Source of the DNA: Chloromonas sp. AAM2
Taxonomy: Eukaryota > Chlorophyta > Chlorophyceae > Chlamydomonadales > Chlamydomonadaceae
NCBI GenBank assembly: GCA_004335635.1
Contig: QAXH01004059.1
Location: forward strand, 1 to 34,168
Length of the DNA stretch: 34,168 bases
Reading direction: 5' to 3'
Positions 16,357-28,106 of this stretch are shown here, one piece after another; within the stretch, counting starts at the first letter, position 1; each line of letters begins with the position of its first letter. The notes beneath the pieces are model-generated. The model saw only the letters and a program-made list of their open reading frames with translations, searched no databases and was not told where the DNA came from. The position numbers were made by a program, and so were the translations under genes.

Positions 16357-19300
16357 ATGGCATCGTTTGGTCTGGCTGCCTTAGCAGCATGCCTGCTGCT
16401 GTGCAATGTTGTAAACGCGCAAAACACGCTCACTGTGCAAGGAGCTGCCTTGAAAATCCTGCTTCCTCCGGGCCATCGCGACAAACGCTTTGACATGGCA
16501 ATGGCCGACTTTGGCAAAGCTGTCTACGGTGCATCCATGATGTGAGCGAAGCTTCCCCAAAAAACCTAATCAGAAGTAGAATTATCAGCGGATGCAACGA
16601 GGCATGCCTTGTACGCGCGTGCAGAGGAAAGCTTGTCTACCCGAGCGAAGATGCAGCGTATAACCCCACGGGCCGGCTCTTGCGATGCCCTGAGGCACCA
16701 TGCCAGTTTGGATGTGATGACTTCAGCGTGAGTAAAGGACATTAGCATTCACACACTGGACTTGCATCATGCAGTCCGTGGACGGCAAGGGGTACAGCAC
16801 GAGCACACCCAGTGCACGGTGCTGATAGGCCACGCCAGTGGATCAATCGCATGCGGATCACGACCCTGCCCCTTATCATGTGGGGGGACCCTAGCTGAGG
16901 GAGGCCAATGGATTTGTGCGCATGCTCTTGCAGTTGGCCAAGCCTGCGTTCACAGTGCCCAAGGCTCCAGGGGAGCGCGTCATTATGCTATTGGAGCGAG
17001 GCCCCCGTAAGCAAGGGTTCCAGTCCAGATTATGAGCAGCACATAACACGCAGTGGTCACATTCCATGTAACCCTGTTTGCTAGCCCAACACCAAGCATT
17101 ACAGACCTACCTGAGTGCAACTGCATCTGACGCAGTTCGCCAGCTGGACAGTTGGCCCATGTAGCAAGTGCCAGGAAACCACCCAGGTCCATTGATCAGG
17201 TTCATTGATCAGTGACCGAACGTTCACAGCACTGATCATTCCCCTGCCAAGCTTGGCTGTCAGTCATTACAACACCGAGCTCTACAATCAAGGAGCAAGT
17301 CTGCGTCCGGTCGCTACAGACGCGCTGGAGCAAACCTAACCTCTTCAACGTTTGCCCTTTTGTGGTACATGGTACACGGGGCCCAAAAAAGTACAGGTTC
17401 TACAAATAAAGAGGTTTGCTTGACGGGTGACGGCGATCTCACTTTTTTCTTACTCGGTTACTTAACTAATGTTCATGCAGGTGGCTTGGACAAACCTTGC
17501 TATTTCATCTCCAAGGCGTATAATGCACAGCAAGCTGGAGCAGATGCGGTGGGTTAGTGGTGCACATGACGGCAGCGGCTGCGCAAGCATAGGCAGCAGT
17601 ACATTCCTCAAGTTGCCTACTGCATTGCAACCCTTGGCCACACGCTCGCTGGAGCCCCTATCTGCAATGTACAGTGTGACACATCTTCAGACACTGCGCT
17701 GCAAGCGTGTTCAACTGCATGGGGCATAACTAACACAGTCTCCTTTCATGCTACGTGCTGGAAAATAGGTTCTGACTGTTGCCTCAGGTGCTGATCATTG
17801 ATGACTCTGATACCGAGCTGACTACAGCCATCGTGCCTGAAGAGGACGGGGTGGCAAAGTAAGTGATGCACTCCATGGAAACAACAGTATTGACAAGGGG
17901 AGCAGAGAGCAAGGAGCCCAGTGGGAAGCGCCAAAGACCAAAGCAGCCCAACAGGCCAGCGCAAGCCGTGCTGCTACTGTGATGAATGCGATGAAGGGAT
18001 GAAGGGGCTGGCTCTCTGTGCTGGTGGTGCCTCGCCAGCATTTCAAGGCTATCACACATTTTCACCAGCAACTGTCCTTTGCAAAGCGAGTATGACGGTG
18101 TTGCATATGGATGCTACAACCGTCTTCTGTTTGACTTGTCGGACGATACAGATGTAAGAGGACACTCACTTACTCACTCACATGAACGCCCGATTTGTAA
18201 TTTTATTCTGGTTTTTGCTGTCCTCCACCTTGCAGCTTGTTGGACAAGCTGACAGTCTCACTGTCCCTCATTGCCAAGAAGAATGGCGAGTTCCTCAAGT
18301 CCCTTGTCAAGGTGAGCCGCCATGATCAGCGGAAAACGCAGGTGGGCCGATGTTTAGGTTGTGGCCCATGGTTGGACTTGTGTGGTGACCTGACCATTCC
18401 TTGTCTGGTGACCTGACTCTGGTCTTTGGCAGTCACTGGACCATCTTACATGGCATATCGGCGACCACCAGCCATGGTCAACTAGAGCATTGGATGGCTC
18501 TATGGATATACCAGGCCAAATCAGAGTCAAGCGCTCGGGGCTGGGATGTTACAGCAAAGCCAGTGGCGGAGGCTGACAACAGCATCTAGTCAGTGATTGG
18601 CAGGCTTCCCTTGTTTGTATGGCCACCGTCGGTCCGGCTGACGGTCATCGTATCAATCATGGTACCCAGGCTAGGTGATGTATTTGGCAGTCAGGGGCAC
18701 TGCACTGAATGGTGCAAAGTCAAAGCCAAGATGTGGGCGTGTCAAGTGCATTGTTCAAATGCTGCCAGCTGGTGTTTTGTTTGCAGGATCAGGCCACCGT
18801 GACATTGTCACTGAACTGGACCAGCCTTGAACCACGAAGGCAGAAGGTGAGCGCATGCATGGGGAGGTAGTGACGGCAGCAGACATGTTCCAGTACTTCT
18901 TGATTCAGTCTTTCTGCTCATGCTCATGCCATTGCAAGGCTGCCATTGCAAGGCACTTGAGCCAGCTTCTGCTGCTGGCGCATGGTGCTCACTTCATCTA
19001 GATAGATACCGTACTGCGCTTGGATTTCCTAAACTGTAAAAAACACTCAAAACATTAAGTCTTAGTTTGTGTGCTTAACTAGATTGCGTCCTAAAAATGG
19101 GGGTGAATCTACTTTTGCGTCCTTAACTTTTGTGTCTTGGGTGCCAAGGCTGGCTCAATTTTGCGTCTTTGATTTTTGTGTTTGACATTTGACCTTCTAA
19201 TTTTGCGTAAGCCGTCGGCCTGCTGCACCACACACCACAGCCGCCATTCACACGTACACTGCATCTGACACCTACCCTGTCATGTGACTCCTACACAGGG

Positions 19301-22300
19301 TAACTGTTGGACCAAAGTCAAAGATACATTGTACCAATCAATAGAAACGTTCACCCAGTACCGAACATTCATGTTTTGCACGCCTAACTACTGTGCGTCC
19401 GAGGAGGCCCAAACGCAAAATAAGGCAAAACTGTTTTGAATTACGGGTTGGGCTCTTTCGGCGCGCAACTAAATTGCAAATTGCCAAAACCCTCACAAAA
19501 ACTAGTCAGGCGCAGTACGGTATGCAATGCAATGTTTCTTGTTTGAGCATCGCTATCTTACCTCCTGAACATTGCAGGTCAGCTGGCAGCTTTGGACCAC
19601 CAGCAACGATCAGTGCGGCACGCTGTGCGCTGAACAGGCCACCTTCGTCAGCAAGATGAAGCAGTGGTCACGTGCCCTGTCCCAGTCCAACATGACCGAC
19701 TTCAGCCCACACTACATCGTGTGGTCCTGCCCGGCAGAATACAGGGACACAGAAGAGTGCAGAAACGAATGCATTATGAATGGAACCTACTGTGCGGTGA
19801 GTTAGCATGCATGCATTTGCCGCAAAGGCGGAGAGGCTAGCGCTGACTGCTGCGTGTTCACGATTTCTGTTTACTGTGCTTGCCCATGGTGGACGTGCTT
19901 GACTTGATTGCATGCACGTGCACAGAAGCTTGTGCGTCCTCCATGCGCATGCTTTGAACCATGTGCCCATGCAGCCGGACCCTGACGGTGACCAGTTGAT
20001 TGGATACAAGGGCTCTGAAGTGCTGGCCATGAACGTGCGCCACCTATGCTTCTCACGGCTGGCCAAGCAGGCAGGCAGCCCCTGGCTTTGGTGGGATTAT
20101 GCGGAGAAGTTTGCTGCTACGTGCAAATCTTCAACCTTGAACTTCACTGCTGACTGTGCAGCGCAGGTGAGTCCCCTCACACAGTACATGCGTGCATGTG
20201 TGTATCCAATATCTTGTTACGCTGCCAGCATAGCAAACACACTTCAGCAGCTACTCAACACAGTGCAGTCAGCTAGCTTTGCTGACAGGCAGAACGCGCA
20301 GAACACCAGGCCAACAGGCCAGTTGTAGGCTCAACCACTTGTGGCTTTCTCCGCCTTACATCATACTTCACACGAGGTTGGGCTAAGGTTAGGCATGTGC
20401 GGCTCCCTTTGGGTTCACATGGTACCATCCAGCCCTGCAGGTCTTTGTGGCTGTCAATGGCCCTACACTGCTCGGCAACACCGGCAAGGCTGTCTGGGAC
20501 GCCTGCATTGCCAATGGCACCGAGCCACCACCAGGATCAGGCATCACCACATTGCCCCTCTTTGAAGAGGTGCGCCGCAGCTCCACTCCAAACTTAGTTG
20601 TCAGCAGTGACTGCAGTTTGCACATGATTCTGTTGTATACTGGCTGATGGGCATGCAAGGATGCTGTGTCAGGCACGATCAGCCGCCAAACCATCCAGAC
20701 TGTCCTGTTGGAGTAAGAAAAGAAATGGCACATGGGAGAGCATGTTGCCAGAGCCTCTGCTTCTTCATGCGTCAGTGCCTTGCCAAGCACTTTGACCACT
20801 CACTCGCCGAGTCACCGGCTGCTGGTGAGCCGTGTTGTCCTTTTGCCCCAGGCCCTGGACCTCGTCCAGTGCCATCTTGTCCTCTCAGGAGCACCACCTT
20901 GTGGGAGCTTCCTTCACACTTTGCATATTACACAAGAGAGATATCGCTCTGCTTTCGTATTACCTTGGTGCCTCGTGACATGGGCTTGTTGTCCCTGTGC
21001 AGGAGCTGGACCTCCAGCAGGGCAACTCCACCATGTCCCCTGTGTCCATCCTGCCCACCGTGCGCATCAATGGGGTGCAGTTCAGGGGCACGCTGGATGC
21101 TCAAGGTTGGTACACATAGGAATGCTGCTCTCATGAGTGAGTGGCAGAAACATGCTGGTCCTGCCTAGCACGACAAGGGCAGGCAGCCATAGGTACAAGC
21201 CGGGAAAGCAGCAATTTCAAGGTTGCAATTTGAAACCCTGTTTAGTGGCTGCGTCCGTCACTGGATGTCTGCAAGGATAGACCTACCGCGTGACATCTGT
21301 CTAACGCAGCAAGCAATTCCGAGGCATGAATCAGTCATGACTACACAAGTACAGGCGTTGGAGAAAGTGCCATGCATGAAGCCACTGTGCTCAAGAAGCT
21401 AGGTGATCGTGAGGACATGGAAATGGACCATCATAGGGCAGTGATGCAACCAGCTCGTCCCCATGAGCAACTTTGACCTATTAAGCTGATCTCAATAACC
21501 GTTTGAGTCATGTTCTCCCTAGATCACTGAGCTTTCTAATTGCCAGTGAATTGCACATTTGACCTCATTGCCTGCGGCTTCCAGGTGTGATGCGCGCCAT
21601 CTGCAGTGCGTTCCCTCTTGGCCGGGAGCCATCCATTTGCAATGATCCGACCATTTCAGACAACGAGTGCGATGCCTGGAGCGTGGGGCACAAGAACTGC
21701 AGGGTCGGGTAGGTGGGGCGCGTCAGCAGCACGCATGACAACGCATGCCAAACATGGCGCAGGTGTCCATAGATCGTGATGGCTAGCCTCACATGCTACC
21801 CGTCATTGAGTTTGAACGCTGTACTATTGACTGCTTCACTACAAGCACAGCTTCTTCCTCTTGCCGCATGCAGCTGCAGCCAGTTTTCCACTGTTTCTGG
21901 TTGAAACTGAGTCGCCACTGGGTGTTTTACTACCTTGCTTGCCTGCTGGCGTCATGGCGGCTACACTTGCAGAACTAGACCTTCGTGCAATCCATGCAAC
22001 CATCACACCATGTGCCCTAGCCATTCTACCCACGTGCTCAACCTTGGTCTGTCACTTCCTTTGTCGGCTCAGGGATCCTAATTCGGGCGGTCGCACACGC
22101 TGCATCAACACCTTCAGCGGCTACAGCTGTGACTGCGGCCAGGGCTGGATCCGCAGCCAGAAGGCGGACACAGGAGAGGAGGTGAGCCAGGGGGTTGATG
22201 CATTTGGTATGTGCTGTGCATTCAACTTCTACGGTGCTACTGAGCCCAATCCGACATGCCATCTTCACCCACCTGCGGTGGGAGCAGCGGGTTGATCCAG

Positions 22301-24991
22301 CAGCTGGTACTCTGTAGGCCACCCATTCATAGGCCCTGCGAAGTCTTTGATTTGCGATGAAGCATGTCTTAGCTGCAATTTGAGGCCACAAACAGGCAGC
22401 AATCGGTACATCGTATGCATACACCTGGGTCTGCCCCCGAACCCAAAACAAGGTGCCAATCTTACCCACCTTTATGCCATGCAAACTCATACACTGTCGA
22501 GTACCAGCAGACCAGTCCTCCATGCACATTAGCACACCCAATCAACATGCCATGCTCATGCATTCTCGTGCCCTGCGCATGGTCCGCACTCCCATCAGCT
22601 TCTTGAAGTCTTTCAATTGCTGCAAATATGTCTTTCACTCCAACGTGAGCCGACAAACAGCAAATACATGACGTGGATGATGTCTCGCTGTGCAGGTGTG
22701 TGAGGACATGAACGAGTGCTTGGCCACCAACGTGCGTCTGACAGACCCCCAGTGCGGATGCACGAGATGTGCTTGCATCAACATGCCAGGAACATACAAG
22801 TGAGTGGGCATGATATGTATGCACATATGGTACAGAGGACGTGTCTTGCTCTTCTGCGTTTTGACGTGCCATGCAACTGCTTGTCTCGCGATTTCTCACT
22901 TTGGGTTTGGTCTTTGCTCGCTTGTGCGTTTGTCGGTTGGTCTACATGACATGGCTATGTCTGCGGGCTTACATGTGCCTATATCACTACAAGAATACCG
23001 AGTTGGAATGTACTGCAACTGGCGTGGTGCAGAAGTCTGCCTGTTGATGCCATCGTGCACTGCCAAGGCTGGGCTGTGCGTGTGTGCATGTACGCGACTG
23101 GTCGTGTACGCGTCTGTTGTGCACGTGTGTTATGCAGATGCACGGGCCCCCTGCCTAACAAGTGCACCCCAGAGTACAGCTACGGCAACTGCTGGCAGGA
23201 CACTGTCGATGGTCAGATGGTTCATGCCTGTGTGGACACCATTGAGATCTACAGGTCCCAGGCATCACGCGGCACGCTCACAGACAAATCTGAAACGTGA
23301 GTGGCAGTAAGCAGGAAGTGCAGGGTGAGTAATATTCAGATCAGACGGTACAAAACAGGGCCACTGCTGTGAGAATTCAGATCGGGGCAGGATGGTTGCA
23401 AGGCAGGACCGTTCAGGCCAGCAGAATTGTATCATGCACTTTGTGTGAGCCGTAGCTGCAAGACAAGCCAAGGCTTACAGCATCTCTATGGCCAAACTGG
23501 CTGTTCGTGCGACATCTCTCCTTGCAACCTCTTGTCGTGAGGTCCATGGTCGCATACCCTCTCTGTCTCTGCAGGTACACATGCAAGTGTCCAGGGTGCT
23601 TCAGCACCGTCCTCGGCACAGAGTCCTCGCCGCGGTGCGCAGCTGAGTGCCCCATGAGCAACTGCCAGGCGGGCGTGTGCGCTGCAGCCCCCGGCCCCAC
23701 ACCCTCGCAGGGGGGCGGCGGGGGCCCGGCACCCTCTGGAGGTTCGAGTGAGTACTGAAGCGGTGGTATTGTGCAGTGCTGTGTGCCGTGTGGCACGCGC
23801 GAGCAAAGGCTAATGCTTGTGTATAATGATGGAGGGGTTTAAGAGTTCGAGATTACGTCATGGGGAATGTGGCCAAGACAGGCTGCAGGGGTCATTGCAG
23901 GACTGTTGGTTGCCTGTCAGGGACTGGAAGGGTTGCCACATGCTTTGCGTTTGGCGACCATACATGTCGCATTTGAGTCGTGTATCCTTGCTGGGCTGTG
24001 TCAGCCTACTGCACCGGCACCTGGATGTCAAGCGCAGCACATGTTTCCGCTTGTGTCCGCAGGCTCAGGTGGCATGTCAACAGGCATGGCGTTGTTGATT
24101 GTGTTCATAACTGTTGGCTTGACCACCGGCGCCCTGTACGCCGTGTACCACTACGTGTTGCGCCAGCGCATGGAGGGCGAGATCAGGGACATCATGTCAC
24201 AGGTGCGCAACTTGCAGCTCTTTCGTCACTTTCATGTACGCGCTTTTGGTGCTCTTGCTTCACTGCATGATCTTTGGTGGTTCCGGCCACACGCAGAGTG
24301 CTGCAGCCGGTGTCACGTAGAAGCTCAGACAGCCAACGGAATGCGGTTGGAGTTCAGCTGTATCATATACAGCACGCCATGCACACGCCTGCATGCATCA
24401 GCAGGCATCCCATGCATTACGCTTTTACCCTTTTGATTGAAGCCAGCATCGTGTTCTGCACCAGATCTGTGCCAGTGTTCCAAGCGCCAGTCTAGCTGTC
24501 CATCAGCATCACATCACACCTGTGTTCTGGCCCCGCAGTACATGCCATTGGATCAGCGGAACGCACGACGCAAGGGCCCTGGCGGCCGCCCCTCGGGCCT
24601 GTCTGTCGTCAACGAGGGAGACGAGGACTACAGTGAAGACGCCCCGCTAATGGGATCCAGAAGCGGCGGTGGCGGGCCCTCATCAGGCGGAGGCGCAGCA
24701 GCCCCGCTCCCGCCAGCCCGTGCCACACGGCCCCAGGGCAGCTTCCAGCCACCTCCGCGGGGCACGGAACAACGCACCGCCTACGGCGGCCTGGTCTCCC
24801 CAGGAGCTCAGGAGAAACCAGTGGGCTCGTACCAGCCTCCTGCACCTCTGCCAGACGACGATGCAGAACTGTCTGGGCTGGCGTTTGCACAGCCTTCCCA
24901 GGCGCAAGGCCAGGCCACGGCCACTGGTAATAGGCAGACGGCTGCTGCTCCGCTGGGAGACGCGCCCCTATTGGGCGATGGACCCTTGTAG
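16357..24991 (+). CDS. VSR: Vacuolar sorting receptor (VSR/BP-80 family)
   Basis: A type I membrane receptor that carries soluble proteins from Golgi/TGN to the vacuole. Eighteen exons: 16357-16541, 16625-16727, 16964-17006, 17481-17548, 17788-17858, 18236-18311, 18787-18846, 19578-19796, 19975-20166, 20441-20569, 21003-21105, 21585-21708, 22073-22181, 22696-22799, 23138-23296, 23575-23747, 24063-24202, 24539-24991. All phases agree, giving 836 aa. Signal peptide 1-21 (cleavage near VVNA|Q). PA domain about 25-180 (ASMIGKLVYPSED, CYFISKAYNAQQAGADAVL). VSR central region with TDFSPHYIVWSCP, CIMNGTYCA, SPWLWWDYAEKF and LPTVRINGVQFRGTL. EGF-like repeats 425-640 (CINTFSGYSCDCGQGW, DMNECL). Membrane span about 647-670. 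Then EGEIRDIMSQYMPLDQ, the conserved cytosolic sorting segment. The tail after YMPL is about 146 residues against about 20 in plants. The exon 3 acceptor (CCAAG|GCT) is unusual but phase-required. Confidence 0.96.
18087..18153 (+). other. Possible 67-nt cassette exon in a VSR intron
   Basis: Inside the intron 17859-18235 a stretch reads EYDGVAYGCYNRLLFDLSDD followed by TD, between GCAAAG and a strong donor GAT|GTAAGA. Skipping it gives a phase-perfect join (AA+C, then LLDKLTVSLSLIAKK) that aligns with plant VSRs without a gap. Including its 67 nt shifts the frame. It is therefore either a poison-type alternative exon, chance, or a real exon with a one-base sequence error. Confidence 0.3.
19020..19500. 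repeat. AT-rich block in the largest VSR intron
   Basis: The intron 18847-19577 contains a stretch clearly richer in A+T than its neighbours. It repeats TTTTGCGTC/TTTTGCGTA at about 19113, 19160 and 19201, with the reverse form ACGCAAAAT near 19412. The opposed motifs suggest an old inverted-repeat transposon remnant, but no clean terminal repeats or target duplication were found. Confidence 0.4.
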
Positions 24992-25023
24992 GCAACCCAG
25001 CTGGGGCTGTGCCGTTGCATAAC

Positions 25024-25040
25024 TGTAAAAAAAACTGTAA
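25024..25040 (+). terminator. Two TGTAA poly(A) signals of the VSR gene
   Basis: TGTAA at 25024-25028 and again at 25036-25040, each followed by a run of A, lie 33-49 nt after the VSR stop codon. This is the canonical poly(A) signal of chlorophycean algae. The implied 3' UTR is much shorter than usual. The second signal overlaps the start of an inverted-repeat element. Confidence 0.7.
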
Positions 25041-25450
25041 AAAAAAGAAGTTTGCCAGTTCTGGGACAATTGGATAGGTTCATGTAGTGGCTGTTCGTGT
25101 GTCCTGTTGTATTGACTGATGGCACTATCTTTTGGTGAGTCCTCGCTGCGCTTCTTGCTGGTCATGCCGCGTGTGTCTGTGTGTGTGCGTTCAAAGTGTC
25201 GGTGTGTTGGTCCACAACCAAATGAGCAGGTCGTATTGGTACCCGGTGTGGTGCCACTTCTGGGAGGAATGTTCCAACTGTCCAAGACGCATGTCCCAGT
25301 ATTGACAAGTCGCCACACCGCCTACCAACATGCACCATCAGCACCATTCAGTGCCAGATGACGCTGGTCCATCACCAGATTTACACACAGTACAACCAGT
25401 CACACTACCACAAGTGAAATTGTCCCAGAACTGGCAAACTTCTTTTTTTT
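25039..25450. mobile_element. 412-bp element with perfect 33-bp terminal inverted repeats
   Basis: Left arm 25039-25071 (A8, GAAGTTTGCCAG, then TTCTGGGACAATT) is the exact reverse complement of the right arm 25418-25450 (AATTGTCCCAGAACTGG to T8). The 346 bp between have no coding frame that resembles a transposase, so this looks like a MITE or other non-autonomous element. A diverged third arm in right-arm orientation lies at 26603-26636 (AATTGTCCCAGAACTCGCG). No clear target-site duplication was seen; A8/T8 may be part of the arm or target sequence. Confidence 0.7.
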
Positions 25451-28106
25451 CACTGGGCGTTACAACTGTTATGCGAGAGCATTGGTAAGAGTCTTTCAGT
25501 GATCTCCTGATTCTGAGTTTACTTTCAGATTCACGGCGCTTGAATGCTTCCCTCAGAACCACATGCATTGCCGGCCAAGCTCTGCCCTCTGAAAGGCAGG
25601 CAGAGAATACATGCTTTCACTTCCATGGTGCTATTCCACGGCTCCTCTGTCAATCTTTGTTCGGCTTCTGTACATATGTCTTAAACTGCTGTTTTGTGAT
25701 CTGAACATGGGAGACAAATTGGTCACTCGATGATGTTCACAAGACGTAGAGGCTCAAGTGTGAGGGCCTGTCTGCTGCTCCTCCAAGGCAACAACCGCGG
25801 GTACATGCACGTTTAATGCACATGCAAGACAGTGACCAGGTACATTACATCACCGTGCTTGCGCTGCATTATGACATATATGGCAGGATGGCCACCCGCC
25901 TCCTTGGGGAGGTAGCCAAGCCCTCCACCCCCCGACTGCATAGCTCCTGCCACATTTGAACGCACGTGGGCATTCCTGGCAGCAGACTTCCACTGTTCCC
26001 TATACCATGCGCTCTAATGGACGTGCGATCACATGATGGTGCACATGGGCGGAATAGGCCAGGAGAACCCATACATGCAGTTATGCCATATTAAGAACGT
26101 AGTTATATAATTAACTGTGGGGCAGGAAAAACGCCTAGTAGATGTGCAATCATCCAGGCAGATGCCATGCAGGATCAATCCTATCTGTAACAGTCGTAGT
26201 TATATAATTAACTGTGATATAACACATATGGCAGGATGGCAGATAGCGGGACATGTCAAGCGGACAACTGCATGCACGTATGTCTTTTAAGCTGGTATGC
26301 GCTTGAAAACCCACGCAGCGCCAGGTTAGACGGATCACACACACGTTTGTCTTATGGCACTTGCAGTCCCTGTCTCTTGCTTTGCTGTCCCAGAAATGAC
26401 AGTGCACCGTCTACCACAGTACGCGTTGTCCACCCACATGTTCCCGTGTGAATTTCGTGGGTTCCTTGACAAACACACGAGTCCAGGGACTACCGGACTC
26501 AAAGCCTGGGCGCAGGGTCAAGCCATTGACACACACGCAAACACACTTCACTACACTACAAAACACACCACCAAATACTGGTCTCTCAGTGGTGTCCCCA
26601 GGAATTGTCCCAGAACTCGCGAACTTGTTCTTTTTGTTAGACAGGCCAGTGCGTAGATGCGGAAGCTGCTGACAGTGCTGGAACTGGCAGTGTATGGCTG
26701 AGTTTGAAGCTTTGCTGGCCTGAGAGTTGATACGTGGGTCGTTTGGATTCTGATGGGATCATTCATCGACTGGTTGCATTAAAAGGGCGCGTCACCACCT
26801 GTGCCATGGGAAGGATACCACACGATCATGCACCAAGTCAGTCGCGTTCATTACCAAGTCGTCGTATTCAAACTGTACGCAGCACTGTCATCATTGCAGC
26901 ACTGCCATCGGCCACCGATCTGCTGACCGTCCCTGTCCAGCGTGGCTTCACACTCAAGATTGTGAACCTGTGTGGAGTGAGCCAGTCAAGCAGACATCAG
27001 GCCTCGAAGCCCTAGGCCCTTCAAATTGTTGGTGAACGACAGCCCAGGACTGACTGCGAGGCGATGGTCTGCACCGCAGCTGACACAGAACTTATGGTCG
27101 TTAATGTGCAGATCGTGATCACCGAATCGCAGCATTGGAAGGAGGCATCACGACCTGTGCCATGGGACGGATCACACACATGATCAGTCATCACTGGCGA
27201 GATTGCACGACCAAGTTTTATCGCGACACACACAGTGTGGAACGGCGCACATTTCAGGCTGGCAGAAGTGACGAAGTTGCCACGGAATGAAATAGAACTC
27301 GAGGGTTTTCTAATTTCAGCACATTTCGCACTTCGAGCAGTTTCGTTGCATGCGCGCTTGCTGTGGACTCGCTACCTGGTTCCCTGCTCCCGGTCTGATC
27401 GTCCAATAGGTGGGTACTGGTCCAATAGATGGTCGAGGTATTAATTGCAAAAAAAAAACATATCCAAGCACAGCTACACGCACGGTCACCGTGTTGCAGC
27501 AAACTCTTGCCGATGAACAAGATGAATGCCGTCAGCTGCGATCGGGGTGCTCCGCCGGGTGCATGATCACCGCACACATGTCGGTGGTCACGCTCAAACC
27601 GATAGCAGCGAGCTTATTCCGTTATATCTCACTGTTAGCGTAATGTCTCTCCGGCGTGCAGATCTTGGGCGTGCGCACTTGGTCCCGCACTTCAAACCCC
27701 AGCCGGTCAACTGCGGCCCGTTCACTGGCGCCTTTGCCAGCCTCAGCATTCAATCACACACAGGTGATTTAAAGCATTTTGACCGAGGTGATGCAGCAAA
27801 GGTCAAGCGTGGTGCATGCCGTGGTTGTTTCGCCTCACTATCAGCGCAGCGCCTTAGATGTGCAGCCACGTCACTTCTTGCTGACCCCAGTCTTGTCACA
27901 TCGAGTGTACACATTCAGGCCATTTAGAATCCAAGGTATGGTACACGAGGCCCGGGTTTGGTGTCGCCATCTACGTGCCCTGCAGGTTTGAACTCACTGC
28001 GGCTGATCACACCCTCCTTGAGGTGTCTGCCTTGATTCAGCACAAACAAAAGCACTGCGATATCCCAGCCGGTGGTCTCCGAATCGTCTCTACACGTGTA
28101 ACAACG
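25451..28106. other. Region between VSR and bHLH genes, no confirmed gene
   Basis: Mostly non-coding. It carries a diverged copy of the 25418 repeat arm at 26603-26636. There is also a degenerate direct repeat, ACCTGTGCCATGGGAAGGAT near 26799 and ACCTGTGCCATGGGACGGAT near 27152. Exon-like pieces occur near 27661-27762 (GTGCAG acceptor, CAG|GTGATT donor) and at 27986 onward (CTGCAG|G, then FELTAADHTLLEVSALIQ in frame with the bHLH start). The last could be extra N-terminal coding sequence of the bHLH gene, but no phase-compatible upstream exon was found. Confidence 0.5.
26098..26216. repeat. 22-bp AT-rich direct repeat
   Basis: CGTAGTTATATAATTAACTG plus TG occurs at 26098-26119 and again at 26195-26216. 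The unit is close to palindromic around TTATATAATTAA. Nearby, ATATGGCAGGATGG is present both before (about 25878) and after (about 26227) the pair, suggesting a duplicated or inserted segment. Confidence 0.85.

Noticed and set aside
26734..27015. Plus-strand open frames in the VSR-bHLH gap as a separate gene
   Set aside because: No recognisable domain, and the sequence recurs in diverged form about 350 bp downstream, as expected of a repeat.
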